This document shows, one piece after another, positions 48,966 through 60,662 of a stretch of 64,000 bases of DNA. The stretch spans positions 13,594,648 through 13,658,647 of the forward strand of contig CM073329.1 of assembly GCA_037043015.1 (NCBI GenBank), read 5' to 3'. Position 1 is the first letter of the stretch, and each line of letters begins with the position of its first letter. A program made the position numbers and the translations under genes. A model generated the notes under the pieces. The model was not told the DNA's origin. It saw nothing but the letters and a program-made list of their open reading frames with translations, and did not search any database. This DNA is from Bryum argenteum (Eukaryota; Streptophyta; Bryopsida; Bryales; Bryaceae).

Positions 48966-50369
48966 CAACATTCGGTTGTTGCATTGACGTCCCTGCCGTG
49001 GGTGCGGTGTACAGCATTTTACCTTATTTGTATGATAGCAACATCATCCCCTCTCTGATGTCCTTTACCTTTACGAGGTTTCTGTCATTTGAATCTCCAT
49101 GTTGCCGCAAGGAGGGTCACATGTTGTTGTAAGTTCAGGGACGGGAAGCAATTAGTGTGTCTTGTACTAACAATGATAAGCAGTCATCATACTTTGAACA
49201 GGAAAACCGTGATGTTAATAATTTGATGGGTCTCTTTTTAAATGTGATGAAGACCTAGCGAATAGATGTGCATACTATATACGGTACTACGTGCATTCTG
49301 TATTTGATGGTAGCTGAGATGCACATTGAGAAGTTAAAATTTGGAATAGAAATTCTGGAGAAATTAGAATTTGGTTCTTAAACTTTTGAAAAAGTTAGAA
49401 TTTGGTTTTTCACATTTTCAACCGGGTAAAACTATGTTTGGAAGTCTGAAGTTGTTTTTGTAGCATTTTAGAAGCTTGGGTCTCGCCTAAAACCCCCTTC
49501 ATTTCACATTGGAAACTCCTGTAGTTGGATTTACCGTTCGTTCTCATGGAAGAGTATTCCTTATAATCATTGGCTAGTAAGAAGATACTACGTAACTACT
49601 GATTTTGAGTTCACCATCCACCTACGGATGGGATTCATTACAATAGCGACAAAAGGTCATGTAATAAAATCTCATTTTTGTTGTATAGTGTTGGGGATAG
49701 CAAATGAAACTTAACTCAAACTCAAAACAAAGACAATATTGAAGGGCATGCTCAAATCTACACAGAACTGCAGTAAGATCAAACTTGCCCTAGATTGCAG
49801 TAACTTCAAAAACTCGCCAATTAAGATTTTACTTTTTTCACATTTTTTAAGAATTTTTTTTTGTACATGCAAAAAAATTATACCTCCATGACTGTGAAAA
49901 ATCAAGCATTTCTTTAGATTTTATAAGTTGTATGAGGCTAAAAATTGCATCTACATATTCCTAGGAACAAGGATATAAAAAGCCTCATGTCAAATTTTCT
50001 ACCAAGTAAGTTTATTTGGCCCTTAAAGTACTACAAGGAGAAATGCAAAACTTGTTTTCTCGATTCCAAATATTATAATCTCACAATTGGTAAGGAATCT
50101 CTTTACTTTGGTATGCATACACATACACATACATATCTATATACAAGTTAGGTAGTGAATCCTACACTTACATACTTCAAAGTTCATTGCAAAATGAAAA
50201 GTCTTACCTTGCATCAATAGAGAGTAGTTATGCTCAAGATAAAGTGTGCAAATAATGCCTTAAAATAATGCCTTAAAACTTTAGAGGTAAAATGGCTTGA
50301 AAGATTGATTGGCCTCTACTCCCTATGTAAACATTCGTGATTGGTAGAAAATTACCATAATTCGAAAAT
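48966..50369. other. Gene-free AT-rich stretch
   Basis: It begins with the presumed 3' UTR of the TRM-like gene. Repeated gttagaatttgg(t/a)-like phrases occur between 49330 and 49430, and a CATACA-type short repeat lies around 50113-50132. No supported ORF. Confidence 0.4.
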
Positions 50370-50609
50370 TTAAATATTTGACGAGAAGAACTCCGCCCTC
50401 GGAGCAGCTCCTTCCCCGGCCGAAGTTCTCGCAACCAGCGGCAATTCGGCGAGCGCCGCCGATGCTCCAAATCCGGCACTCCATTTCACAATGCCGCGTT
50501 CCGCAGTGATTTCGTGGAACTCGTCTACAGTAACCGCATTTCCACCTTTGCTTCTCCCGGCAATTCTAGCTCTCGAGAAGCCTTGCCGAACAAATCCACT
50601 CACAGGCAC
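50370..50609 (-). CDS. Small hypothetical ORF divergent from the phytocyanin gene
   Basis: A 79-residue ORF in a locally GC-rich patch (about 50390-50640). It starts MPVSGFVRQGFSRARI and continues with an Ala-rich stretch (GFGASAALAELPLV). I do not recognise the product. The compositional island and the 89 bp gap to the divergent phytocyanin start hint that it may be transcribed. It could also be a first exon, since a possible donor occurs near its end, or simply a GC-rich promoter patch. Confidence 0.3.
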   Translation of the reverse strand: MPVSGFVRQGFSRARIAGRSKGGNAVTVDEFHEITAERGIVKWSAGFGASAALAELPLVARTSAGEGAAPRAEFFSSNI

Positions 50610-50698
50610 TTTGACAAGAGCTCTAGATCGAACATCATCCGCAAGTGTTTGAAATCAAAGAATGCTTGCATAGCTCGATAGTGGAGGTCGAGAAAAAG

Positions 50699-51616
50699 AT
50701 GACTTCCAGATCGGTCGCCGTCTTGGCACTAGCGTTCTGTTTGGGATTGCTGTCTCTCGACCAATGTAGCGGCCAAGCAGTCCCTCAGACAGTCGTGCTC
50801 GGCGGCGCTTCAGGCTGGACCAACATCTCCAATGTGAACTACACAATGTGGATGACCGCTGTCTCATTTAAAGCCGGCGATACACTCCGTAAGCGCCCAC
50901 TCCTCTCGCCAAGAGCACGCATAATTCCTAGTTATGGTAATAAATCGACTTCGTTCTATTTAGATCTCGGTTGAGGTAACAGCAATTTGAGGTTTGCAGG
51001 GTTCAACAACACTGGCGCGTACGATCAGAACGTGCTCCAAGTCTACTCACAAGAAGATTACAACGCCTGCGTTAACAACGACAACGAGGGATGGACCGTT
51101 AACCCCGGAGACTTCTACGATGTGAGTATCCTGTCTCTTTTGCTCGAGGGAAACGTAGTATTGATCGGTAGACCGTGAAAATGTCTCTTCTGAAAGGAAA
51201 TGTAGTATCGATCAGTGGACCGTGGAATGGAAGGGAATGTAGTATTGATCGGTGGACCGTGCAATGGAAGGGAATGTAGTATTGATTGATCGGTGGTGGG
51301 TGTGCAGATTGTGTTTCCTGATCCGGTGTACAGGGCATGGGTGATCGATCCAGTGGCCTGTCTTGCCGGTATGAAGGTGCAATTCGCCGTTTTGAACGCG
51401 GACGGCACTGCGGTACTGCCCAACACTGGCGCCGACCCACCGAGTTTGAATGCACCGCCTGATTCTGATTACGCTCAGCCTCCGCCTGCTCCTCCCGCGC
51501 CTCCGATGAGCGTTGCCGGTGGGCCTACTCCTAATGCTGCAAGTATTAGTACTACTTCGGTGAACTGGTTCGCCATGCTCGTTGTTTTCGCTTGCTACTT
51601 TGCAATCAGGTCGTAG
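50699..51616 (+). CDS. Phytocyanin-like (early nodulin-like) GPI-anchored protein, 3 exons
   Basis: Exons: 50699-50888, 51000-51121 and 51308-51616; 206 residues, phases consistent. An N-terminal signal peptide (VAVLALAFCLGLLSL) leads into a plastocyanin-like domain with GGASGWTNISNVNYTMW, FKAGDTLRFNNTGAYDQNV, EDYNACVNN and the C-terminal DPVACLAGMKVQFAVL. A Pro/Ala linker (PPPAPPAPP) and a hydrophobic tail (WFAMLVVFACYFAI) suggest arabinogalactan glycosylation and a GPI anchor at the cell surface. The His ligands of blue-copper phytocyanins are not at the expected places (QNV rather than HNV; DPVAC rather than a His-containing site), so copper binding is doubtful, as in ENODL proteins. Confidence 0.85.
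51170..51300. repeat. Tandem repeat in intron 2 of the phytocyanin gene
   Basis: Three to four copies of a unit of roughly 40-50 bp with aatgtagtattgatcggtgg and accgtg(c/g)aatggaaggg. Copies differ slightly in length. They lie just before the acceptor at 51307. Confidence 0.8.
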
Positions 51617-52578
51617 CTCTGAAATTCTTTTACCTATTTATGAAATTAGATTTGATAGAGGGTTGCAACCAATAATCGACCGGGGCTAGAACAGAGTAGC
51701 TCCGAGCTTTTCGAAGTGTGAGTGTCCTTACCAAGAGTGGACCTCCGTTTCGAATGCAGAACATTCTTTAGCCTCTGTGAGTCTCATCACAACCAAAGTT
51801 GGATTTTTCGCTTGAATGCAAGACACTTTTGTTATCTCCTCGGTATCTAAGATGCTGACAAGCAGTATCCAAAGGATTGAAGCTCTATAGGTTTCAACAT
51901 TGATTGTAGATGTTCATGCATCAAGACCACCTCTCACCAACACCGAGGGAAATGCCTTGCTATTTGAAGAAAATGGAATCGTACATATGAATGTGGGAGA
52001 AACAAATGATATCAAAGGTGGCCAAGTGAATGCCACTTAATTCCACCTTTCACCCGAACTCAAGGAACTACCATAGCAATTGAATAGCTTATTACATGAA
52101 CATTTTAAACAGCTCATGAACAACTTATTACAGATACGGAACTCATTACAGCTTCAGGACTTATTACAGGTTCGGGGTGTGTGCATGAAGGTCTCAAAGG
52201 TCATGCTACTGTTGAGAGTTCAGTACTTCGGAAAGTACATTGTCTGGTCAACTACATACGAAATCTAGAGCACGTAGGCCCAACTACAGAGCTGCCAGAG
52301 TCTCTGCAAACTAAGTTATGTACTTGCAAACTAAGGTTATGTACTGAGCAAATCTAAAGCAGAATTTAGACTGCCAAATTTCAACAGAATTCTTGAAGCT
52401 GCCAGATCGCAGTGGAGGAATAGTGTGTTGCCTCCCTCGGTGTGGCAGGTCAGTTCACATGAGCGGCTGCATATGACTCTTGACAAGATCCAGGGGCAGG
52501 AAGCTGCACAGTCCTGGCCCTGGCCCTGGCATGTGGCTCCTCGAAGTTCGCTCCCTTTTCGGTCGTCGACCTGCTTGT
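51617..52578. other. Gene-free stretch between convergent genes
   Basis: This should contain the 3' UTRs of the phytocyanin and regucalcin genes, which converge here. Degenerate ttattaca(t/g) repeats lie around 52090-52170. No supported ORF. Confidence 0.4.
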
Positions 52579-55500
52579 TTACTGTGTAAAGACACGTGAG
52601 AAGTAGGAGCCCTTCACGCCTGGAATGTGAACGCGGAACGTAGCTCCTTCGTTAGGTCCCGTTCCTCCTTGCTGCTTTGCACCTGCAAATACACTCACAC
52701 TCACCATTCTCAGAAGTCCAAACAAAGCAAATTGTAACAGCCTCACTGTCGTATGAAAAAAATTGCAGCTATAAGGAATGAAATAGGGTGGATACTGAAG
52801 CAGAAAGCAAGCGAAGGAAGGGGGATTACTAAGTAGTTTGCGAATGGAAGGTAAACCACTACAGATTATGGTTGAGTAAGGGTTATGTAAGTTATCGCTT
52901 AGGAACAGAAACTACTTCACATCATGTAGCTTGTGGTGAAGGAAGGGAAACTAATTTAGACTGGCAAAATGGCAATAGAGAAGCATAATCAAGTACACTC
53001 TGTGTAATGACAAAATGACAATCGTAATATGGGCTATTGAATGATAGCTTCTTTACCATCAGCTCCGGATGTCACATAAAGCTCGCTCAGATCCTTTCCT
53101 GATAAATCCACCACATGCAATGTTAAAACCCATTGAAATCCAAGTGTAAGGATTATCCTACTATTGAAGAGTGAAGATTAGCAGCTGGTATGGTAGAGCT
53201 CAATCTCTGAGTGTACCTGCAAAGCACATGCTGGTTGTGCACAAAGCCGGTATGTCAACTTTCATGAGCTCTTTCCCTGTTTCGGGGTCGATTTGCACTA
53301 TCTTACTGCCCCCGTAAATTGCCACCCACAGTTTGCCACTCGCATCCACCGTCAAACCGTCCGGGATTCCTGGAAACTCCAACCCAACAATCCTCATTGC
53401 TAAAAGACTGAATTACTTTGTTCGCCACTTATGAAAAGAACGAAAGATGGTGGGATCTAAAGTAGAAAGAGATTACAAAGGAGGCCAATCCACAGCAAAG
53501 TAGCCACAATCACTTGCATTCTACATGATTCAATGCAAAATGGCACATGAAAAAGCTGCCAATTGAAGTTCCAACACTGACTCTAGTCAAGCTGCCGTAT
53601 AATGAGTCTAAGGAAATTTCTTTGCTGATTATTAAACAGATTAACCATATCTAAGAACTATAATTCATTGTCAAAGGCGATAAGAAACACGGAAGACGGC
53701 AGATATTGTTCAAAGGCCTCAGGTGTAAGAAACCCGTCCAGTCAATTCAGTTATCGTTAGTCTGGAAATAGTTTCCAATAATGACAACATACTGTTTTGA
53801 GAAGGCTATGAAGATGATTGTTTATTCAACATACAGAGAGTTATCCATACAAGAGAGGATCGCTGTTACCTCCAGATTCGGGAACTTTGATGATCGGCCT
53901 CCGGTTGCTGATTGAGCCATCACTTGCCTCGTAATCATAAACGGCCACCTCCTGCAATTGCAAAATCAAAAATGTTACAGATTGCTTTCGGAAGCATGTC
54001 AACCTCAATTTCGTAAAAAATGGCAAAAATTGCACTTTCAGCGAGTTAAGAATTCAATAAAGGAATAATCATTTACTTCTGAAATTGGGCCAAAAATGGG
54101 TGAGACTGCCCCTCCTACAACATTGGTGATACGGGAAAATGGCACTTTTTGATAGAAATGCCCAGATGCGGATGTTAGGGCTTTAAGCAATTAAGCAATC
54201 GAGCTGTGGAGAGAGTAACGTACATATGTCAAGGAATCGATGTAGTACATGTGATCCCCAATCCAATCCGTTCCATTGGAAATCCCAACTTGGCTAACCT
54301 TCTCCACAAAATCATATTCCGCTCCTTCTCCGCGTTTCAAGCAATAGAGACTGCCCGCATTACGGTTGTTATCAGGGTCCAAGGCCATGGTGCCAGTCCA
54401 TAGCCGCCCTTCTGGGTCCACTTTGCCGTCGTTGAACCGGATTGGAGCTGGTGCTTCGTACACCTTGGCTATGGCGCTTCCCTCGGTGAAGATGTCGTTG
54501 CCGAAGAAACTCATCGGCACCACCGACGTCTAGCATGTTCACAAATCAAGAACAACATTTCCTCATTTGTCGTAATCACAATTTCAAAGCTCATGGAGCA
54601 TCAACGATTACGGAGATTGTTTTGTTTTTATATGTTTTTGGCTTGCGCATCGAACAAGCAAATACCCATGGATGATATGAAATCATGTATACTCATATAT
54701 CACAATTTACATACGAGAAACCCTGATGAAGCAATCAATCCCAGTTTCACATTCTAAGTAATCCCATGGGCATCGGACGATCAAGAATTACGGGTGTTGT
54801 TTTGTTTTTTATGTTTTTTTGGCTTGATTCTGGGTCAATTCTTGTGAGTACGGGCTCGATGGAAAGCTACGAATGATGCGCTTTGAACAAGCCAGTACCA
54901 TTGAACTTAGGATACACCCACAAGAAACTCCGATAAAGTATAGCACTCAACATTTCACATTCTGACTGAGCTCCTGGACATGCACCCATTGACAATGATG
55001 AAATTTGTTCCGTTTTTTTTTGACGTCAATTCTTGTGGGTGAGGAAGCTCGCATCGAACAAGCCATTCCCACTAGAAATCATCACCATTCAGGACAAGAA
55101 CTCCTCATAAACTAATCAATCAAAGCACCTCACATTCTAACTAAGCCCGTGGACATGCCCGCATTAAAAATTACAAAAACTGACTAATTCGCAATTTTTG
55201 ATCGACCAAGCCATTACCCACAATTCAGAATATACAAACAAGAACCCTGCTAAACTAATCAATCAAAGCAACAGCAATTACGCTACATTGTTTTGTTTTC
55301 TGAATTTTTCTGCCTTGATTCTGGATCAATTGTATCGAGTAAGAGCTCGATCGAAAGCTACGAACAATGCGGACATTACCCAGCAAGCAATCATGGAGGG
55401 GGTGAGGGTGGAAGAGAGTAACTTACATCGAGGGAAGCGATCAAGTCGTAATTCTTCAAATTGGGAGAACAACAAGGGACAACATTCCCCGGCATCTTCC

Positions 55501-55660
55501 CATTCGTAGGCAGCGCACGCACATGCTTCTTGGCAACCGTGTCGTACTCGTGGATGGTGCACCCCTCGATGTCGACGAACAGGAGAGTACCATTGGGGTA
55601 CGAAACGGGGCCTTCTCCCGTTCGACAGTGAACATCCACCGCTAGCTCCACCTTCGCCAT
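52579..55660 (-). CDS. Regucalcin / SMP-30 / gluconolactonase family protein, 6 exons
   Basis: The SMP-30 family folds as a six-bladed propeller that binds a divalent metal and hydrolyses sugar lactones. In animals it acts in ascorbate synthesis and calcium handling. Exons: 55660-55427, 54529-54224, 53951-53870, 53369-53217, 53098-53057 and 52682-52579; 306 residues (animal regucalcin is 299). Family features in order: metal-ligand Glu in RTGEGPVSY, RFNDGKVDPEGRLWTGTM with its conserved Asn-Asp, ISNGTDW with the ligand Asn, YYIDSL, IPDGLTVDASGKLWVA with the catalytic or ligand Asp, and a C-terminal ELYVTSGADG. It is complete and in phase. The exact substrate cannot be told from sequence. Confidence 0.93.
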
Positions 55661-57412
55661 CGCTCCAAAGAATGCTACGATGCTGCGATTCCTTCAGACA
55701 ATTTCGGCAAGGAGCGAGATTACGATCACGGTAAGTGCGATCGCTGCATGGAGTGTGATATCGGGAAGTGGGGGTTGCAGGTGAGTGTGAGTCCTTTGTG
55801 GGTATTGATGAGTGAGTTGAACTGCACAAGGACTGGGTCCGCTTTCGATCTTCCTTGTAAAGGATCGGAGGGGCCCATGTTGCGTTATAGAGCTTTATCT
55901 TCTTGTCTTTTCTTGAGGATTTCAGATTGGCATCAAGATGGTTATTAGAGTGCGAGGAATATTCCATACTTGTGTAAATGTAAAGAAAGATTTCTTTGTG
56001 ATATTAAACTATAAAATCTTGTTTTGCATGTCTTCAAGGATACAGTGGAAACCAATTTATGTATCTAGGGACACTTCACTTGTGGAGTCAAGTTGTTGAA
56101 TTTTGTGTACTTAGAAAAGAAGAGAAACTCCAAGCTATTTAGAGGTCAGCGTGAATAGAGTGTTCGTTCAACCTATCCTTGGAAGTTTGTCCGGAAGTCA
56201 TCACACCAATGGCGGGACCACTAACCCCTCTCGGTGTGAACACTATGCTAGTTCCTACCTAGCTACTAGTGCCTTAGTAATACCCAGCATGGTATCCTCC
56301 CAAAGGGCTTTGAGGTACTAATACAACGAGGTCCAAAAACCCCCACCATAGTTGGGTGGACTATGGTAGTGTATTACTTAGGAACACTTTACATGTGGAG
56401 TCAAGTTGTTCATGTGGGCAAAAACCCCTCTTTTGTGATTGGTCTATTTCTCACTGAACCAACTTATGAGAAGGATATTTCACCTATGTACGGCTTGACT
56501 CCGCATGTAAAGTGTCTCTTAGATTGGGAAGATATGTGTTTTATCTTGAAGAATACGTTTTTTTTTACTTTTGCTACCCAATGATGTTGATTTGGTCTTT
56601 GTGGAGTTTTACTGCGTTGTTGATTTTGTGTGTAGGGAGGTAGATACTTTGATTATTATGCTAGACACCTCCACACCCGCTTTTGAAAGTAGTGGAGATG
56701 TGGATAAAGTGGATTATAATGAAGGAGTGAACATGATTGATCGTTAAGTGACTTCTCCAACACTTAAAGAGAGATTTTTTCAAGAGTGGATGAAAGGATG
56801 GCTTTCCACTCAAAAGTAATATAGATTTTGGTCATTGTTCATTGTATTCATAGGACCCATGTAGAATAGAACTCTTGGGTCTATTTTTGACTTTGAATCT
56901 CCAAAAAACCGAAACCTTTATACTACTAAATTCCATTTTGAACAATTGGGGTTTGATAATTGCTTCAAAATAATAAAGTAGATAAGAAGCAAAGTGTATT
57001 TTTTTACTTTTTTATGACTATTAATAGTGGTAATTTTGAGAGGTAATTCTATTTTTAATTTTTTCAATTCTTAAATCTAGTTACAACATTACAAATCAAT
57101 TGATTGTGAGCTCATTAATCTACAAAAATATATACACTCGAGATGATATTCAGTGTTGTCACCACTATATGAATAGGGTGTGCTATAACCTTTGACTTTT
57201 GATGAATCATCCTCATAAGCAAACAATTATCTATACTTTTACTAAAAAAGTATCACCTACAAATAGTAAGTAAATTTTAAGTTGAAGTAAAGTGTTAAAA
57301 CTAGCATCTATAAAACAGATTGTGTGGTTATCACTAAATATCATCTTTAGTGTAGTTGTTATTGTGTTTTTTGTATTTTGTCACGTAATTTCTCAAAAAA
57401 GGGTAGCGAATC
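55661..57412. other. Gene-free stretch upstream of regucalcin and the RING gene
   Basis: The first part should be the regucalcin promoter and 5' UTR, followed by a SINE-like repeat copy (56150-56400). Two related phrases (ggacacttcacttgtggagtcaagttgtt and a near copy near 56380) form a short duplication around 56065-56095 and 56382-56412. The rest is AT-rich without supported ORFs. Confidence 0.4.
56150..56400 (-). repeat. SINE-like dispersed repeat, reverse-oriented copy
   Basis: Its reverse complement joins the body seen at 11890-11950 (accatagtccacccaacta, then ttggacctcgttgtat) with the tail seen at 20455-20600 (taggaactagcatagtgttc, attggtgtgatgac). It therefore bridges the two other copies and shows they belong to one family. 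The tRNA-like head is not preserved. Confidence 0.6.
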
Positions 57413-58702
57413 ATGATAGAGAGATTGATCATGGATCTTGAGATGGATCGTGGAGATGACCTTGCCAATTTTATAGAGAGACTTCTATGCAAATTTATTG
57501 ATCTCATAGAGAGACAACTGGTGCTTACAAATTCAGGTCCATGGATACTTTTTGTGTCTATTATCTACATGCTTCAAGTTGTTTTTGGTACTAGTCTTGC
57601 CATAACAATTTGTATACAAGATGATGGGCAATGGGGTTTAATGTTTGTGATATGGTTAGTTTTCTATTGTATAACATCTTTTGGGGCTTTAATCGCACAA
57701 AGCATTCACTTCCTTACTCCACGCATCCCAAGTGTTGAAGATACACGAACAATTCAAGTGTAATTTATATTCCATTCTCATACTCTTGGTGGTGTTTTAA
57801 GATTTTTTATTTTTTTATATTTTTTATATTAAAGTATTTAGTTAGTTGTTGATTTAAAGTACTTATGACTACATGGTTGATCAATATTAAGTACGTTAAA
57901 ACTACAATGCCCTACTTATATTAAGTACTTGAATTTTTCCCTATACTTCTGAAACATATTGATTTGTCATCCAAATTTATGTATGTTCTCTTGTTGCTTG
58001 TACAGGTGGAGGGACTTTGCCAACAACACCACATTGGTTGTAGAATTTACGTTTATGGTATTAACGGGATTTTATTGTGCATTGGCACTAAGAATTATAA
58101 GTGAAAAATCACCGTACAGTATAAGTGTAAAGTGGTACTAGTCTTAATCAAATGCTTGATACTTCTCAATATTATTTACTTATATATATTTTCAATATCT
58201 TTCATACCATATCAAGGACTAATTTGTTACTTGTGCATGCAGGTTGTTTTTGTGTTACATCCTTATTGCACTCTATCCACTCAAATACATACTACAAGTT
58301 ATAGTAACAGAAATTGAATTCCCACTATTGGGTATATCTCGCCAACTTGTTAGTGTGACAAACTTTGATGCAATCCCACCTTGCAAATTTGAAGCTTGTG
58401 CTACCGGAGAGGAACTTGATTCTTTGTCTCCTTGCGAAGGAATTTTCAAAATTGGACTTCACAAAAGCAAAACAATATTAGCTGAAGAAGACCCATGTTG
58501 CATTTGTCAAAGCAATTATTTGGATGGTGAAGAGATAAAACTATTGCCTTGCTCACATTATTTCCACACGGTGTGTATCAATAAGTGGCTCCAACATAAT
58601 GCTTTATGTCCGTTTTGTAGACTTGCCATTCTGCGGCTACCATCTAGAAGAGAGATGATAAGCAATTATTTTTGGAAAACATTGTCAACGCAAGATATTT
58701 AA
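57413..58702 (+). CDS. Membrane RING-H2 finger protein, probable E3 ubiquitin ligase, 3 exons
   Basis: Exons: 57413-57759, 58006-58134 and 58243-58702; 311 residues. Phase 2 joins at both introns restore a hydrophobic reading. Four or so membrane segments are seen: WILFVSIIYMLQVVFGTSLA, LMFVIWLVFYCITSFGALIA, FTFMVLTGFYCALAL and WLFLCYILIALYPLKYIL. The C-terminal RING-H2 reads CCICQSNYLDGEEIKLLPC then SHYFHTVCINKWLQ and CPFC, giving the C3H2C3 set needed for E2 binding. By family it would ubiquitinate membrane or cytosolic substrates from an endomembrane position; the substrate is unknown. Surrounding DNA is AT-rich and repeat-filled, and codon usage is likewise AT-leaning. Confidence 0.85.
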
Positions 58703-58807
58703 ACTATCTTAATCAAAACAATTATATCACTATTGCAAACATGCACTTCTTAAGTTGAGAATATTCCTTCAGATACATAATTTTGTAGATTTCTACTGTA
58801 TTGATCC

Positions 58808-59392
58808 TTAACCCCTAGACATCCCTACCATTTTTTAGCCAAAAACATACTTTTCGTAAGCTTCCTAAATAAAAATGAAAGTAAGTTATACGGATCTCAA
58901 TCATGTAATCATTTAGTATATCTAGTGTAGTTCATGTGGGTCAAATTTGAAGTCAGGAGGCCTTGTATGCAAGATCATAATCTATATGCACTCAAAAACG
59001 ATAATGAAATTTCAGTATTTTTACATTGGAGTGGAAATACTATCAACAAACTAATTGTAATCATAATTTCACCAAAAAGAAAGTTGTTCACCTTCATCTC
59101 AAAAAAATCTTAAATAAAAGAAATCATCAAAAAAAAATTCAAGGCTCAAATAATAAACTTGCAATGGTGAGAATGACCTCATATTTTACGAATAAAGAAT
59201 AGTCCAAATCTAAACTTCTTGCATGAAAATCCATGTCGTGTGCTCAAAATGTTTTGGATGACATTGAGATTTATAGACTTGAATTATATCCTAACCGAGA
59301 AAATTAAACTGAAATCCAACTGTGGATATAGGAGATACAACCAATGCATTTGCTCGGTTGACTTTTTGGATCCAAGGACGCTTAGGGGTTAA
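58808..59392. repeat. Putative transposon copy with TTAACCCCTA inverted ends, about 585 bp
   Basis: The left end is ttaacccctagacatcccta. The right end is the reverse complement of a related sequence, TTAACCCCTAAGCGTCC. Inside are segments similar to 22990-23340. Related terminal motifs occur at 21543, at 23838, and at the ends of the 1-215 and 10885-11085 repeats. No target-site duplication is clear, so this is a candidate family only. Confidence 0.45.
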
Positions 59393-59719
59393 GATGTAAG
59401 AAGTTTGTTTGCTTATTGGACATTTCATGTATCTTAAAGTATTCTTTCATAATATTTTTTTATAATTACGTAACTAGCTCTTAGCAACAAAATGATAAAA
59501 AATGCGAATAGGCTTATCAAACCACTATAGCAATTTTGAAATTTTCATATGAAAATTGTTGTCACCTTATAAATCCATTTCACCAAGATGGCAAGATTTG
59601 AATTTAATGATACACTTATCTTTCTCTCTACACCAAAAGTAAATAAATAATGCTCAAATTCAATATCATTTAAAGAATTCAAATCAAACAATGTGATCGA
59701 TTTATTTTTGGACCCACTG

Positions 59720-60662
59720 TACAGTGGGGTACAGAAATAATTCGAACTGCATTTGAAGGCAGTTTTCGGAAAAACTTCGAAATATGCTTGTATACTCAAA
59801 AATGATCGGAATTGCAATCCGTAAAAGGCGTTGGAACCACGTCAGAGTGTTTTACACTATCATTGCAAAAAAAAAAATCTTCTTTTTTGTAAAATTGTTC
59901 AAAGAACCAAAATTCTACATGTTCCATCCACAATTGACCATTGTCGCTTTGTGCTTCAATTACAATGTTCATTTTCACTTGCAAAATTGATATGAGTGCC
60001 ATAAGTTGTTCTTTAGCTACTTGAGCTTATTGTTGAATGTTCAAAAATACTTGCTCCCTCTAAACTTTTGAGTTGGAGTAGTTTTGTGATAAGTTTCCAA
60101 TCAACACTTAAGGTGTGAGATTGAACTTTGATTTAAACTCGGCGAGAATGCTAAAAGAATTTGAGTCTGGCAACGAGCTTATAAAAGTAATCACCCTAAC
60201 TTTATCAAACCATCCTTTAAGTCCTTGTAGGACATTTCTAGTGGTGTGAATGGCTTCACAAAGTTTTGAGAAAAATTGACTAGTTACAAGCACATTCTAA
60301 GACATTCCTCCTACCCAAGAAACAAACAAGGAACATATCAATGATTCAATAAGCATGAGCTCAAGTATCTAAAGAACAACTTATGGCACTCATATCAATT
60401 TTGCAAGTGAAAATGAACATTGTAATTGAAGCACGCAGTGACAGTGGTCAATTGTGGATGGAACATGTAGAGTTTTGGTTCTTTGAACAATTTTACAAAA
60501 AAGAAGCAATTTTTTGCAATGACAGTGTAAAACACTCTGACGTGGTTCCAACGCCTTTTACGGATTGCAATTCTGATCATTTTTGAGTATACATGCACAT
60601 TTCGAAGTTTTTTCAAAAACTGCCTTCAAATGCAGTTCGAATTATTTCTGTACCCGACTGTA
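59720..60662. mobile_element. Foldback element A, TA-flanked, about 310 bp inverted arms
   Basis: The unit begins TACAGTGGGGTACAG and ends with its near inverse CTGTACCCGACTGTA. The left arm (59720 to about 60030) pairs with the right arm (about 60355 to 60662) with a few mismatches; the loop is about 320 bp. TA borders and CAGTGGGG-like termini resemble Tc1/mariner elements. No transposase is seen, so it is non-autonomous. Mirror-image ORFs in the arms come from the inverted repeat. Confidence 0.8.
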
